From Apium graveolens (lineage: Eukaryota > Streptophyta > Magnoliopsida > Apiales > Apiaceae), in assembly GCF_009905375.1 (NCBI RefSeq), contig NC_133657.1:41721853-41785852 (forward strand): a DNA stretch of 64,000 bases, written 5' to 3'. A model generated the notes under the pieces. The model did no database searches and was not told where the DNA came from. It worked only from the letters and a program-made list of their open reading frames with translations. A program made the translations under genes and the position numbers. Positions 1 to 9,973 of the stretch are shown here, one piece after another; within the stretch, counting starts at the first letter, position 1, and each line of letters begins with the position of its first letter.

Positions 1-3000
1 TCACACATATGCTCTTTCCCTCTCTAAAGATAATAGCCATGTTTCTCCTTACTGCCTCATCCATGGTCTCCTTGTGTTTTATGATGCTTATACCCAAAAC
101 TTTGTCTTCATCAGGCTTTGGAAGTGGAAAGTCCACTTCTTTCATCTGAGCAAAGTCTAGAGGGTTCTTTGTGGAGTCCTTGCTGGATCTGGTGTTGGGC
201 TTGAGAACCATAGGTTTTAGATTCTTGAAAGAAGTCTCTTCAACCTTATTTCTCCTTTCTGGCTTGTGCTCCATATTGATTGGTTCAACCTTTGTGCTAT
301 ATTTCACAGATATTGATTTATCTTGTGTTGAGCCAAACAGCTGTTGCATCCTTTCATCAATTCTCCTCCTTTGCTCTTTCACTTGAATTTCAGCTGCTGC
401 TAGCTGGATTAAATCAATTCCATCAGGCTTTCCTTTGATTTGAATGATTGGAGAAGTAGTGATGGCAGGAACTAGCACTTTAGATATTTGGATTTTTGTA
501 GATGGCTCTCCTTCCCCTTCCCTTTTACTCTCCCCCTTTTTGTTATCATCAAGGAGAGGGGTCAAGCCCTGTGCTTTTGCCAGCTGCATAAGTAGATTTG
601 TTTGAGATTGTTGGTTGTGAAGAATGGTGGCCACAGAATCTTCAATAACTTGAACTCTGTCTTCCAATTTGGCCAGCCTCTTTTCAGTATGTGATTCCTT
701 TTTCAATCTCAACAAAATGTCCTGCATTGTACCAAAGGGCATGACTGAATCCAATTTTTCAGAATTGTAGGATTTCAAGTCAGCAATATCCTTTCGGAGT
801 TCATCCACACTCAGATTCTGTCTTACTTGCTGCAACTTCATGAGATGCAGTGAGTCCAAGTGAGCTGTAAGGATAGCCTTTGTACCAGCATGAGAAGTTT
901 TCTGAATGGCCTGTTTGATAGTACTGATTTGTTTGACTAAGGAGACATTGAATTGCCCTGTTGTAGACTCCTTTGTGAAGGCCCATTCAGGTAGATTTGG
1001 AATAGAACTAGGGCCTCCATCTCCCCCTAAGTTCATGCTTCCATCAGAAGAAACAAAGTCATCATCATCAGAATTTACTCCAAATTCTTCAAATGACTCA
1101 CCAGCTGTTAAAGGCATCTTGTTAATAGCAGTTTTGTCCCTTTGAAGAGATGCTGTTGTATGTACTAGATGTAGTGTCTTTTCTGCCTCCACATTGCCCT
1201 GTGCAGCCAATACTTGATAGGCTGAAACAGGATGAGTAAAAGTGTCAGCATCCAAGGAAATATTATCAATTACAGCTTTGTAATGTTGCTGAAATTGTCT
1301 TTCCTTTTCAGCATCATTCACAATCATTGACTCACTAGCAATGGCTGGATCCATCCTTATATCTGTTGTACCTGCCTTTCTCTCATTTTCTCTATGTTCT
1401 TGCATCAGAGGCTCCCCCTGGCTCACACAACTCACTCCCTCACCTTCACCTACTAAGGTGGTACTCCTCTCACTTACTTTTGCCATGCTGGAAGAAATAG
1501 CATGCATTTTTGAGCTCTCAATCTCTCCTTTTGCCTGGGAGCAACCCAGCCTCTCACTCAAATTGTCACTCCCTTCCCTCAGTCCTAGAAGTGATTGTAC
1601 AGTAATCAAGTCTTCTACACTTGGAATTGTTTCAGTTGTGTGTGTAGAGACTATCAACGGATGAGGAATAGCCGTTGAAGGTGAAACTGATGGTATCAAC
1701 GGATAACTGCTGTTAAGCTTATCCGTTGAAGAACAACCACTTGTCAACGGATGAGTGATATCCGTTGAAGAAGGAAAAGAAGTAGAAATTGAAAGTGATA
1801 TAACTGTTGAATCTGTGTAGATTGATATGAGTTTTGGTGACACAGATCCTTCAATTACATTTGAAAGAATTTGCGGGTGATCCAACAAATCATCTAAAAG
1901 ATGATGATCACCTGTATTTGAGTAGGGCTCCTCCCTGAGTTGTAAAGAGGGAGAATCAGGAATTGATGGGAATAACATATCCACATCTAGAGATGGTGAG
2001 GAAGTGTGTGGTGATTGATGTGTGTTAATTGTGAGAGAATGGGGCTGTGACTCCACATTTGTTGGAGCCACATCAAACTGAGTTTGAGAAGGCATAGATA
2101 CAGATGGATGTATCTGTGCAGTGTGTGCACCCTGTGTAGAAGATTGGGTTTTAGCTCTCTTTCTTCTAATAAAGGCTTTTGTTGGTGAGTGTTTGGCTTT
2201 AGTGTCCCTCCCTCGTTTGTGTGTTCCTGGTTGGGAACTATTTTCAATAGTTACATCCTTTTGGGAGGATGCAGCTAGGGATATGCTAGTAACCTTTTCA
2301 ACCACCACAGCTTTTTGAGAAACTGTGGCTTGGCTAGCTTGGGAAGCACTTTTCTCTCCTTCCTTATCCTGGGGGTTTCTTTGATGTTCACTCCTCCCCT
2401 CACCACTCACACCCTGTTCACTCCCCTCAGGGTTAATGGTAGGTGTTACAACTGTTGTCTTTTGAGAAACAACAGAGGTGGTTTTCTTTGTCTTTGATTT
2501 TGAAAGTTTAGTTTTGGTGACCTTGGTAGGAATCTGTTGGGGCATTGTCACAGATTTCATGGCCACACTAGAAGATAAAGAAATAGAGGGGTTGGAAGAA
2601 GTAGGAGTTGTAGAAGCAATTACCTCACCTACCTGAGGTGCATTCATGATTGGTAAATATACCAATGGCACACTGCTGTTGAGATCCATTCTCAATAAAT
2701 CTGCAAGAACTCTTTTCTCTTGTGCCCAGCACTTGAGTTTATTATTCTCATTCGTTATGACCAAACCTTCAACAACATGGTTAGCCAATAACATAAAGAA
2801 TCTAGCATAATAGATGTTATTAGGTCTATTAGCTTTGTTACCTAATCTAGTACCCAATTCTAGCATAACATAGTTGCTAAAATTAAAATACCTATCAGAA
2901 ACAAGCATATAGAGCATATTAACAAGAGATGAAGTTATGGCATCAAAATTGCTAATTTTCCCAGAGAAAACCTTGATAAAGGCATCCCCAAGAAAACTCC

Positions 3001-3418
3001 ATTCTTTCCTAAGGCCTTTTCTTTTAATACTCCCTAAACTAGCAGAGTTAAGAGAATAACCTATGGAATCTAACATGCTGGATACATCATTATCAGTGTG
3101 TGGTGTCATGGCATTGTTCTCAGGTAATTTAAAATATGCTAGTAAGTCATCACAGTTAACACAGTGATTTTTACCTTTGAGAGTGAAGGAGATAGTCATA
3201 TCTATGGAGTTGAACTCAGCAGTTGTCCAAATCTCCTCAACTACTTCACAGTAAATCGTTGGGGCTTCCAGCATTGCATAGCTAAGTTTACAGTTTTTGA
3301 TGAAGTCCATCATTTTGTGATAATCTGAGTGGGCTTCATTCTTTTCTACCAAAGCTATGAAATTGTTCTTCTCATAGATGAACCCAGATTGAGACATAAT
3401 CTTTACTACTGGTGCCAT
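1..3418 (-). CDS. ORF3 of the SIRE-like element (env-like position), partial
   Basis: An uninterrupted frame runs from ATG at 3418 to the window edge: 1,139 codons with no stop by my reading. It follows pol in the same orientation, the place of the env-like ORF in SIRE elements; its function is unknown. The first ~290 residues look globular and contain LRKEWSFL at about 136-143, matched in family 2 ORF3. A Ser/Thr/Pro/Lys-rich middle follows, with SSQKDV near 385, also shared with family 2. Residues ~550-588 are encoded by five copies of the CAACGGAT motif. A Leu/Glu/Lys-rich stretch at ~885-948 suggests a coiled coil. I see no signal peptide or clear membrane segment, so calling it an envelope protein is not supported. 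The C-terminus is outside the window. Confidence 0.85.
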   Translation of the reverse strand, partial: MAPVVKIMSQSGFIYEKNNFIALVEKNEAHSDYHKMMDFIKNCKLSYAMLEAPTIYCEVVEEIWTTAEFNSIDMTISFTLKGKNHCVNCDDLLAYFKLPENNAMTPHTDNDVSSMLDSIGYSLNSASLGSIKRKGLRKEWSFLGDAFIKVFSGKISNFDAITSSLVNMLYMLVSDRYFNFSNYVMLELGTRLGNKANRPNNIYYARFFMLLANHVVEGLVITNENNKLKCWAQEKRVLADLLRMDLNSSVPLVYLPIMNAPQVGEVIASTTPTSSNPSISLSSSVAMKSVTMPQQIPTKVTKTKLSKSKTKKTTSVVSQKTTVVTPTINPEGSEQGVSGEGRSEHQRNPQDKEGEKSASQASQATVSQKAVVVEKVTSISLAASSQKDVTIENSSQPGTHKRGRDTKAKHSPTKAFIRRKRAKTQSSTQGAHTAQIHPSVSMPSQTQFDVAPTNVESQPHSLTINTHQSPHTSSPSLDVDMLFPSIPDSPSLQLREEPYSNTGDHHLLDDLLDHPQILSNVIEGSVSPKLISIYTDSTVISLSISTSFPSSTDITHPLTSGCSSTDKLNSSYPLIPSVSPSTAIPHPLIVSTHTTETIPSVEDLITVQSLLGLREGSDNLSERLGCSQAKGEIESSKMHAISSSMAKVSERSTTLVGEGEGVSCVSQGEPLMQEHRENERKAGTTDIRMDPAIASESMIVNDAEKERQFQQHYKAVIDNISLDADTFTHPVSAYQVLAAQGNVEAEKTLHLVHTTASLQRDKTAINKMPLTAGESFEEFGVNSDDDDFVSSDGSMNLGGDGGPSSIPNLPEWAFTKESTTGQFNVSLVKQISTIKQAIQKTSHAGTKAILTAHLDSLHLMKLQQVRQNLSVDELRKDIADLKSYNSEKLDSVMPFGTMQDILLRLKKESHTEKRLAKLEDRVQVIEDSVATILHNQQSQTNLLMQLAKAQGLTPLLDDNKKGESKREGEGEPSTKIQISKVLVPAITTSPIIQIKGKPDGIDLIQLAAAEIQVKEQRRRIDERMQQLFGSTQDKSISVKYSTKVEPINMEHKPERRNKVEETSFKNLKPMVLKPNTRSSKDSTKNPLDFAQMKEVDFPLPKPDEDKVLGISIIKHKETMDEAVRRNMAIIFREGKSICV

Positions 3419-3972
3419 TGTTGTGAGTAGAAATTGCAGAGAATAACTTAAAGGTTTTGCAGAGAGAAAATGGTAAAAGCTTTCAAATTTCAAGAAAGCG
3501 TAAAGTGAAAATGAAAAATCAGAAGGGCTTATATACTTTCTCAAATTAAAAAGCATAAATAAGAGATTTAACAATAAATATATGTAAGTGAATTTCAGCC
3601 GTTTAAGAATAAACTGTAAGTATTCTAAAAACTACCTTTAAAACAAATACATACAGCTGTATGTATGAGTATCAACGGTTAAGACAATAGAATCAACGGC
3701 TGTGAAACACTTGAATCGACTGATGTGATATTTCAACGGATAAGGTAAACTGTCATCCGTTGAAGAGCACTTCAGTTTTATCCGTTGACGGATAAAAATT
3801 CCAGAAATGTATATGACTTTCAACGGATAATGAACATCCGTTGACAGAACAATTTTGACTTTCAACGGATAGGGAATATCCGTTGATGGAATAATCTGTG
3901 TTAAAAATCAAATTTGTTCTTGCAGCTGATACATTTCAGGCTTCAATTCAAATTGCAATAAGGACATGAATT
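3419..3972 (-). repeat. Spacer between pol and ORF3 with seven CAACGGAT/ATCCGTTG motifs
   Basis: No ORF worth calling. Exact 8-base motifs start at 3734, 3755, 3780, 3821, 3836, 3863 and 3878; near-copies CAACGGTT (3673) and CAACGGCT (3694) precede them. Three pairs (3734/3755, 3821/3836, 3863/3878) face each other and could fold as short hairpins. The spacer could carry the start of an ORF3 transcript or an intron, but no TATA box or splice signal is clear enough to claim. Confidence 0.8.
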
Positions 3973-5145
3973 TTAAGAGTAATTAAGCATACCTAGCTCA
4001 CTTACCAATCTTGTGAATGTTGATTCATCAAGTGGCTTGGTAAATATGTCTGCAATTTGTTGTTCACTTGGAACAAAATGAAGTTCCACTGTACCTTTCA
4101 TCACATGTTCCCTAATGAAGTGGTACTTGATATCAATGTGCTTGGTCCTTGAGTGCTGCACAGGATTCTTTGTTATGGCTATGGCACTTGTGTTGTCACA
4201 AAAAATAGGAATTCTATCAACATGTAGTCCATAATCAAGGAGTTGATTCCTCATCCATAACACTTGAGAGCACCAACTTCCAGCAGCAATATATTCAGCC
4301 TCAGCTGTAGAAGTAGAGACTGAATTTTGCTTTTTGCTAAACCATGATACAAGCTTGTTTCCCAGGAATTGGCAGGAGCCTGTTGTACTTTTCCTGTCTA
4401 TTTTGCAACCTCTAGTGAAGTGATTCTCCAAAAGGAATTTTGATAAGGTTTCATACCACGCTCTAGGTGCTTGCTTCAGTCCATAGAGTGCTTTCAACAG
4501 ATAATACACATAGTCTGGAAAATTTGGATCTTCAAACCCTGGAGGTTGACTTACATAAACTTTTTCCTCCAATTTCCCATTTAGAAATGCACTCTTGACA
4601 TCCATTTGATAGACTTTGAAATTGGCATGGGCTGCATAGGCTAGAAAAATTCTGATGGCTTCAAGTCTTGCAACAGGAGCATATGTCTCATCAAAATCTA
4701 TTCCCTCTTGTTGAGAATAGCCTTTAGCAACCAATCTAGCTTTATTCCTTATGACAATGCCATTTTCATCCATCTTGTTTCTGAATACCCATTTTGTGTC
4801 AATAGGACTCTTGTTCTTTGGTTTGGGTACCAGCTTCCAAACTTTGTTTCTCTCAAATTGGTTCAGCTCTTCCTGCATAGCTAATATCCAATCTGGATCC
4901 AATAAAGCTTCTTCCACTTTCTTAGGTTCCTCCTGAGATAGAAAACTACTATACAGACATTCATCTTGAGTAGCTTTTCTTGTTTGCACTTTAGATGATG
5001 CATCACCAATGATCAGTTCAAAGGGATGATTCTTGGTCCATTTCCTTTGAGGTGGAAGATATACTCTAGATGAGGTGGCCTCAGTATTGTCATGATGTGA
5101 GACAGAGTGTTGATTAGTTGAAACTCCCCCTGAGTTGTTGGTCCT
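3973..5145 (-). pseudogene. Reverse transcriptase/RNase H with an in-frame deletion of the active site
   Basis: Open frame covering the pol linker, the N-terminal half of reverse transcriptase ([36 protein letters not shown]) and the C-terminal part of RNase H ([32 protein letters not shown]). At about 4405-4410 the text jumps from FTRG directly to [10 protein letters not shown]. Judged against the related pol at 28403-29063, about 190 codons are missing, including the catalytic YVDD box and the start of RNase H up to DADYAG. The frame stays open across the join. The product cannot synthesise DNA. The region is separated from the protease-integrase part by an in-frame TAA at 5146-5148. Confidence 0.93.
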
Positions 5146-6722
5146 TTACAGGGAACTAGGAGTTCTATCAACTGATGATGTAAATCGATTATCCGTTGAT
5201 GAACTATGATCAACGGATGCTTCATTTTGTACTTCAACGGATGATGCACTATGTCTTTCAACGGATACTGCATTGCCTCTATCAACTGATGCAAAATTTT
5301 GTGCATTATCCAAGGGAATGTTTTGAATCCCTTTTGAAGTGTCATCTCCATCAGTCTCCTCTTCACTATCATCACAATATATCTCAATGTTGTCAAATTT
5401 GAGTCTCTCATTGTGTCCCTCATCTGTTAGTCCATCAATCTTTTTATCATCAAACACAACATGCACAGATTCCATAACAATGTTAGTTCTTAGATTGTAG
5501 ACCCTATAAGATTTTCCAGCTGAGTAACCAACAAATATCCCTTCATCAGCCTTTGCATCAAACTTCCCTTTATGGTCAGATTGATTTCTCAGTATAAAGC
5601 ATTTACATCCAAAGACATGAAGAAAGTTTAGAGTTGGTTTTCTTCTCTTGAACAACTGATAAGGAGTCATGCCTTTAGCTTGATTGATCAAAGAAATATT
5701 CTGAGTGTAGCAGGCACAATTAACAGCTTCAGCCCAGAAATATGTTGGTAATTTTGATTCTTCAAGCATTGTTCTAGCAGCCTCAATTAAAGATCTGTTC
5801 TTTCTTTCAACTACCCCATTTTGCTGAGGTGTTCTTGGAGCTGAGAACTCATGCATGATTCCATTTTCTTCACAGAACAGCCTCATTGTCAAATTCTTGA
5901 ACTCAGTTCCATTGTCACTCCTGATATTCCTAACCTTCAAGTCAGGATGATTATTGACTTGCCTGATGTGATTGATAATGATTTCACTTGCTTCATCCTT
6001 TGATCTAAGAAAATAGACCCATGAAAACTTTGAGAAATCATCTACAATCACTAAGCAATATTTTTTCTTGCAATTGACAATACATTGACTGGTCCAAACA
6101 AATCCATATGTAGCAGTTGTAATGGTTCATCAATTGTTGTTTCAAGCTTCTTTTTGAATGATGCTTTCCTTTGTTTGCCTTTCTGACAAGCATCACAAAA
6201 ACCATCCCTTGAGAATTCAATAAGAGGAATTCCTCTAACTAAGTCCTTTTTGACTAGATCATTCATCATCTTGAAATTCAAATGGGATAGCTTCTTGTGC
6301 CATAGCCAACTTTCAACTGGACTTGCTTTGCTGAAGAGACAAGTAATAGATTCTGCATCAGTAGAGTTGAAGTCAGCTAAGTACACATTTCCTTTTCTAA
6401 CTCCAGTTAGAACCACTTTGTTGTCTTTCTTACTGGTGACAACACAGGCTTCAGAATTGAAGGAAATTGTATTCCCTCTATCACATAGTTGACTGATGCT
6501 CAGTAAGTTGTGCTTGAGACCATTAACTAATGCAACTTCATCAATGATGACATTCCTTGTTGAAATCAAGCCATATCCCATAGTAAACCCTTTGCTGTCA
6601 TCTCCAAAGGTTATGCTAGGGCCAGCTCTCTCCTTAAACTCTGTGAGCAGGGAGAAATCTCCTGTCATGTGTCTTGAACAGCCACTGTCCAAGTACCATA
6701 GATTTCTTCTGTTTCCCTGCAC
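5146..6722 (-). pseudogene. Protease-integrase part of copia pol, frameshifted
   Basis: The protease carries WYLDSGCSRHMTGD (catalytic DSG). Integrase follows with its zinc-binding HHCC region (WHKKLSHLNF... CDACQKGK) and the DDE core: HMDLFGPV for the first Asp, RSDNGTEF for the second, and QQNGVVERKNR for the Glu. The frame breaks near 6060 in a run of A residues (ARKNIA then stop; the expected VDDFSKFSW continues in another frame), which looks like loss of one A. A TAA at 5146-5148 ends the segment where related elements read through. The acidic linker after integrase is encoded partly by four CAACGGAT/ATCCGTTG motifs (5191-5266). Confidence 0.9.
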
Positions 6723-6735
6723 ACCATAAAATCAA

Positions 6736-8484
6736 TCAAGTTGATTTTGGTACCCAAGTTTCCTTGGGTCCATTCATGTTAGCCTTTCTCCTAGACTTCA
6801 TTCCTCCTGCATCTTTAGACTTAGGTAACTTTGAGTCAACCTTGATCTTAGATGTAGTTGGTTGAGGTGTAGGGTTAGTCACAGAATCATTTAGCACATT
6901 TGGAATTTGATAAGGCATGGATTGTGCAAACATGTTATTCCATATAGGCATATTGTATGGCATTTGAGGCATACTAAATGCAGCAAGATAAGGATTGTTA
7001 AAATATGGCATGTTTGCAAAATGTGCATAAGGATTCTGTTGAGACATAACAGGCATAGCATGCAGAGGTGATGCAGACATATTAGGCATGGAAGAGGGTA
7101 CAGGTATGGGAGTTTTCTTAATAGATTTGCAATTAGCAGATAGATGATTAACACTACTACAATGCACACAGCTTTTTCTAGGAGCATACTTATCAGGTGT
7201 GTTATTGTTATGTTTGTTAACCCCTACCTTCCCATTTCTATTAGATTTCCTTTTAGTTTCCTTTTTATCCTCAACCACTTTAAGCCTATTCTTTAACTGT
7301 TCTAAGGTCATGTGTTCTATATTCACCTTACTGAAATCTTTGGATGTGCTTGCTTCTTCTTTGACAAAGTTCTTGGAAGTTGAACCAAACTTTTTGTTGA
7401 GTTTCTTTAGATTTTCACTTTTAGAAACATCTGCCTGTTTTAATTGAGGAACCTTCAACGGATGCTCCTTTTCTTCCTTCAACGGATATTTTTCATCATC
7501 CGTTGATTCCACATCCGTTGACAACCCATCAATTAATTCCATTTTCTTTTTGTTTTTATCCCAGGCAGTCTCACAAAATGATTCAATTCCTTGGACCTTG
7601 ACAATTTGAGCACTAACATCCCTAGATGTCTTCCAGGCTTTAATCACCTCTTGCTCTCTCTCTAATTGATTAGAAAGTATTTCTACTTTCTTAACAGATT
7701 CAGCTAGTTCATTTTCAACAGATATACAATGTAGCTTAGTTTTCTCTAGGTCAATCAACTTATCTTCTAACACAGCATTTCTATTACTTAAAAACAAATT
7801 GTTCTCTTTAATCCTACTATTTTCTTTAGCAAGAGATTTAAGAGACACACGCAAGTGATACAACTCAGTAGACATGTCATTAAAAGCATCATTGCACTCT
7901 TCTTTAGTAAGCTGTGTTAAATCAGTTGTGATTACCTGGTTGCTTGATGAACTAACTTCATTTTCCTCAGAATCAGCCATGAGAGCCAAGTTGACATATT
8001 CCACATCTTCATCCTCTTCTTCTCCATCAGCTGCCCAGTCTTTTTCTTGAGTAATGAAAGCCCTCTCCTTTTGCTTGAGCAGATCAAAATATTTCTTTTT
8101 GTAATCTACTTGGTCAAATTTCTTCTTTTCAGAAGTTGGCTTTCTGCACTCACTTGCAAAGTGTCCACTTATACCACAATTGAAATACTTGAACTTGGAT
8201 TTGTCCACCATGTTCTTATGAGGTTTAGTGGCTCTAGTGTTTTTCTTAAATTTCATCTTTGCAAATCTTCTGGACAGAAATGCAAGATGCTCATCAATAC
8301 CATCAGATTCATCTTGGCTGGAGTTTTCTTCATTCTCAGCAACTTGCTCCTTACCCTTGCTTGATTCTGATTTGCTTGTGCCATCTTTGGAGTTTAATGT
8401 TGATCTCACAGTTTCTTGTCTGCATTCTTTCTCATTTTTAGCTACCAAGGCAACTGAACCTCCTTTCTTTCTTCCCTTCTCCAA
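6736..8484 (-). pseudogene. Gag C-terminal half with zinc knuckles
   Basis: A 582-codon open frame. A retroviral-type zinc knuckle lies near residues 100-115, but its first ligand is changed: YFNCGISGHFASEC where C-X2-C-X4-H-X4-C is expected. A second CCHC, CVHCSSVNHLSANC, is intact further down. Between them lie long Glu/Lys-rich stretches likely to form coiled coils, and a segment built on four CAACGGAT/ATCCGTTG motifs (7456-7520). After it comes a Met/Pro/Asn-rich region rich in MPYNMP-like text. The frame ends in TGA at 6736-6738 just before the protease, which continues one base out of frame. Upstream it is joined in frame to gag across a TAG at 8503-8505. Confidence 0.88.
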
Positions 8485-8502
8485 TACCTCATCCTGTTCC
8501 AG

Positions 8503-9143
8503 CTATAGTTCATAAGTCTTCAAGATTCCATATAATCTTTCAAGAGTGAAGTCCTTATAATCTTGAGAGTTTCTCAAGGAGACAGTCATGGGTTTCCATT
8601 CCTTTGGCAAGGATCTTAAAAATTTCAGATTTGAATCCTTCACCTGGTACACTCTACCATACAGCTTCAGTCCATTCAACAGCTTTTGGAATCTATTGAA
8701 TGTGTCATTTAAAGATTCATTTTCTTCAAAATGAAAATACTCATACTGTTGAATGAGAAGCTGCATTTTGTTTTCTTTTACTTGTTCTGTACCTTCACAC
8801 AGTAGCTGAACTGTGTCCCAAACCTCTTTGGCAGTTATGCAATTTATCACATTATCAAACATATCCTTGTCAAGACCATTAAACAAAATGTTCATAGCCT
8901 TCTTATCCTTGTGGACTTCTTCTGTGTCTTCCATTGTCCATTCTGCTCTAGGTTTTGGAATGGATTGACAATTGTGGCTGTAGCAACTGTGGCTACTTTG
9001 TGGGGAATGTGAGGACCATTCTCAATGCAGTTTACATAACCTTCATCTTGGGAGAGTAGATGAAGGTGCATTTTCACCTTCCAATGGTGATAACTGTCTT
9101 TGTCAAGAACTGGGATTTTTACTCCAATATCCTTCTTACTCAT
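8503..9143 (-). pseudogene. Gag N-terminal half (UBN2-type capsid domain), frameshifted
   Basis: Starts at ATG 9143, 48 bases inside the primer-binding site. The N-terminus (LDKDSYHHWKVKMHLHL) and the part after 8934 (AKEVWDTVQLLCEG, LKFLRSLPKEWKPM, LERLYGILKTYEL) are typical of copia Gag proteins of the UBN2 family, which form the virus-like particle. The frame shifts between about 8960 and 8934. The segment ends at TAG 8503-8505, directly followed in frame by the next segment (8484 down), so this is a premature stop. Confidence 0.9.
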
Positions 9144-9190
9144 CTTTGTTAGTTTCCAAGAACTTTAAACTCTTTGTGTGTCAAGAGCCC

Positions 9191-9202
9191 GCTCTGATAC
9201 CA
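9191..9202 (-). other. Primer-binding site for initiator-Met tRNA
   Basis: The minus strand reads TGGTATCAGAGC, complementary to the 3' end of plant initiator-Met tRNA and the standard primer site of many plant LTR elements. It lies two bases inside the 5' LTR, which fixes both the orientation of the element and the inner LTR boundary. Confidence 0.95.
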
Positions 9203-9558
9203 ATTGTTATTCCTAGTGAACTAACAATGAGATTTACAGAAGGGGGTTGAATGTAAATCTCAAAACTTTTTCAAGTTTTGAGCAGTTTCAAAGGCTGTAT
9301 GTTTAAGATAAACAAGTGTGTGAATTGCTTTAAGCTAATACAGACATATATATATTCAAACACAAAAGTACAGAACACAACAGACCTTAAAAACTTTTCT
9401 GGTGGATTTGTTGTTCCATCAGAGATGGTATTTCAGAAAATCTGTGATTCAAGAAGTTGATCACAGCTGCATCCTAGTACAAACTAGATAATTTTTCTCT
9501 CAAGATTTTTCTAAACAGCTCTTGAAAAACTATATTCTAATTACTAGCTGCTACTTGG

Positions 9559-9567
9559 TTTATATAA
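9559..9567 (-). promoter_or_regulatory. Probable TATA box of the family 1 LTR
   Basis: TTATATAAA on the minus strand, within an otherwise less AT-repetitive stretch of the LTR. It lies about 240 bp downstream, in transcription sense, of the ATCCGTTG motif array. The distance to the inner LTR end (about 355 bp) leaves room for R and U5. The transcription start itself is not visible. Confidence 0.6.
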
Positions 9568-9805
9568 CACCAAGTTTACAAGTGAAGACAAAGATAAAAA
9601 GTACAATAATAAAATAAGTTCTCCACTTGTTTCTTCTCCATTTTACTCCAGTGCATTGTTGACTATTGCCTCTTTATACTAGAGTAGAACGGCTGCTTTT
9701 TCTGATGTTCCTGAAATAGGCTACCACATCTCAGTTGTCTCTGTCAACCCATGTGCCTCTGTTTGTAGGTACAACTACCACTTGTCAACTGCTATTTAAC
9801 AGAAC

Positions 9806-9973
9806 ATCCGTTGAAGTCTTCATCCGTTGATGGCTTTATCCGTTGATGTGTTAGCAGTTGAAGCTCTATCCGTTGATGCACTCATCCGTTGAAGGATGTT
9901 ATCCGTTGAAGCTTTAGAGACATCCGTTGAAGCTTTGTTTCTCATCCGTTGAAGGTCTTCAAGTTATCCGTTG
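9806..9973 (-). promoter_or_regulatory. U3 array of nine ATCCGTTG motifs (MYB-core-like)
   Basis: Exact ATCCGTTG copies start at 9806, 9822, 9838, 9868, 9883, 9901, 9922, 9943 and 9966, with spacings of 15-16 bp (a degenerate copy, AGCAGTTG, fills the 9852 slot), then 18, 21, 21 and 23 bp. Two further copies lie outside at 10156 and 10179. On the opposite strand each reads CAACGGAT, which contains the plant MYB core AACGG (as in mitotic MSA elements) and fits CNGTTR. Repeated U3 boxes driving transcription are known from Tnt1 and Tto1; here the regulatory role is inferred. Confidence 0.65.

Noticed and set aside
1341..1664. A 107-codon plus-strand open frame opposite ORF3
   Set aside because: Antisense shadow of the long minus-strand ORF3; no recognisable motif and no related frame in family 2.
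1..3418. Calling ORF3 a retroviral envelope gene
   Set aside because: Only its position is env-like. I see no signal peptide, furin-type site or membrane span in the visible 1,139 codons.
9806..9973. The motif cluster considered as an ordinary microsatellite or minisatellite
   Set aside because: Bases between motifs differ from unit to unit and spacing varies (15-23 bp); only the 8-base core is kept, so simple slippage does not explain it.
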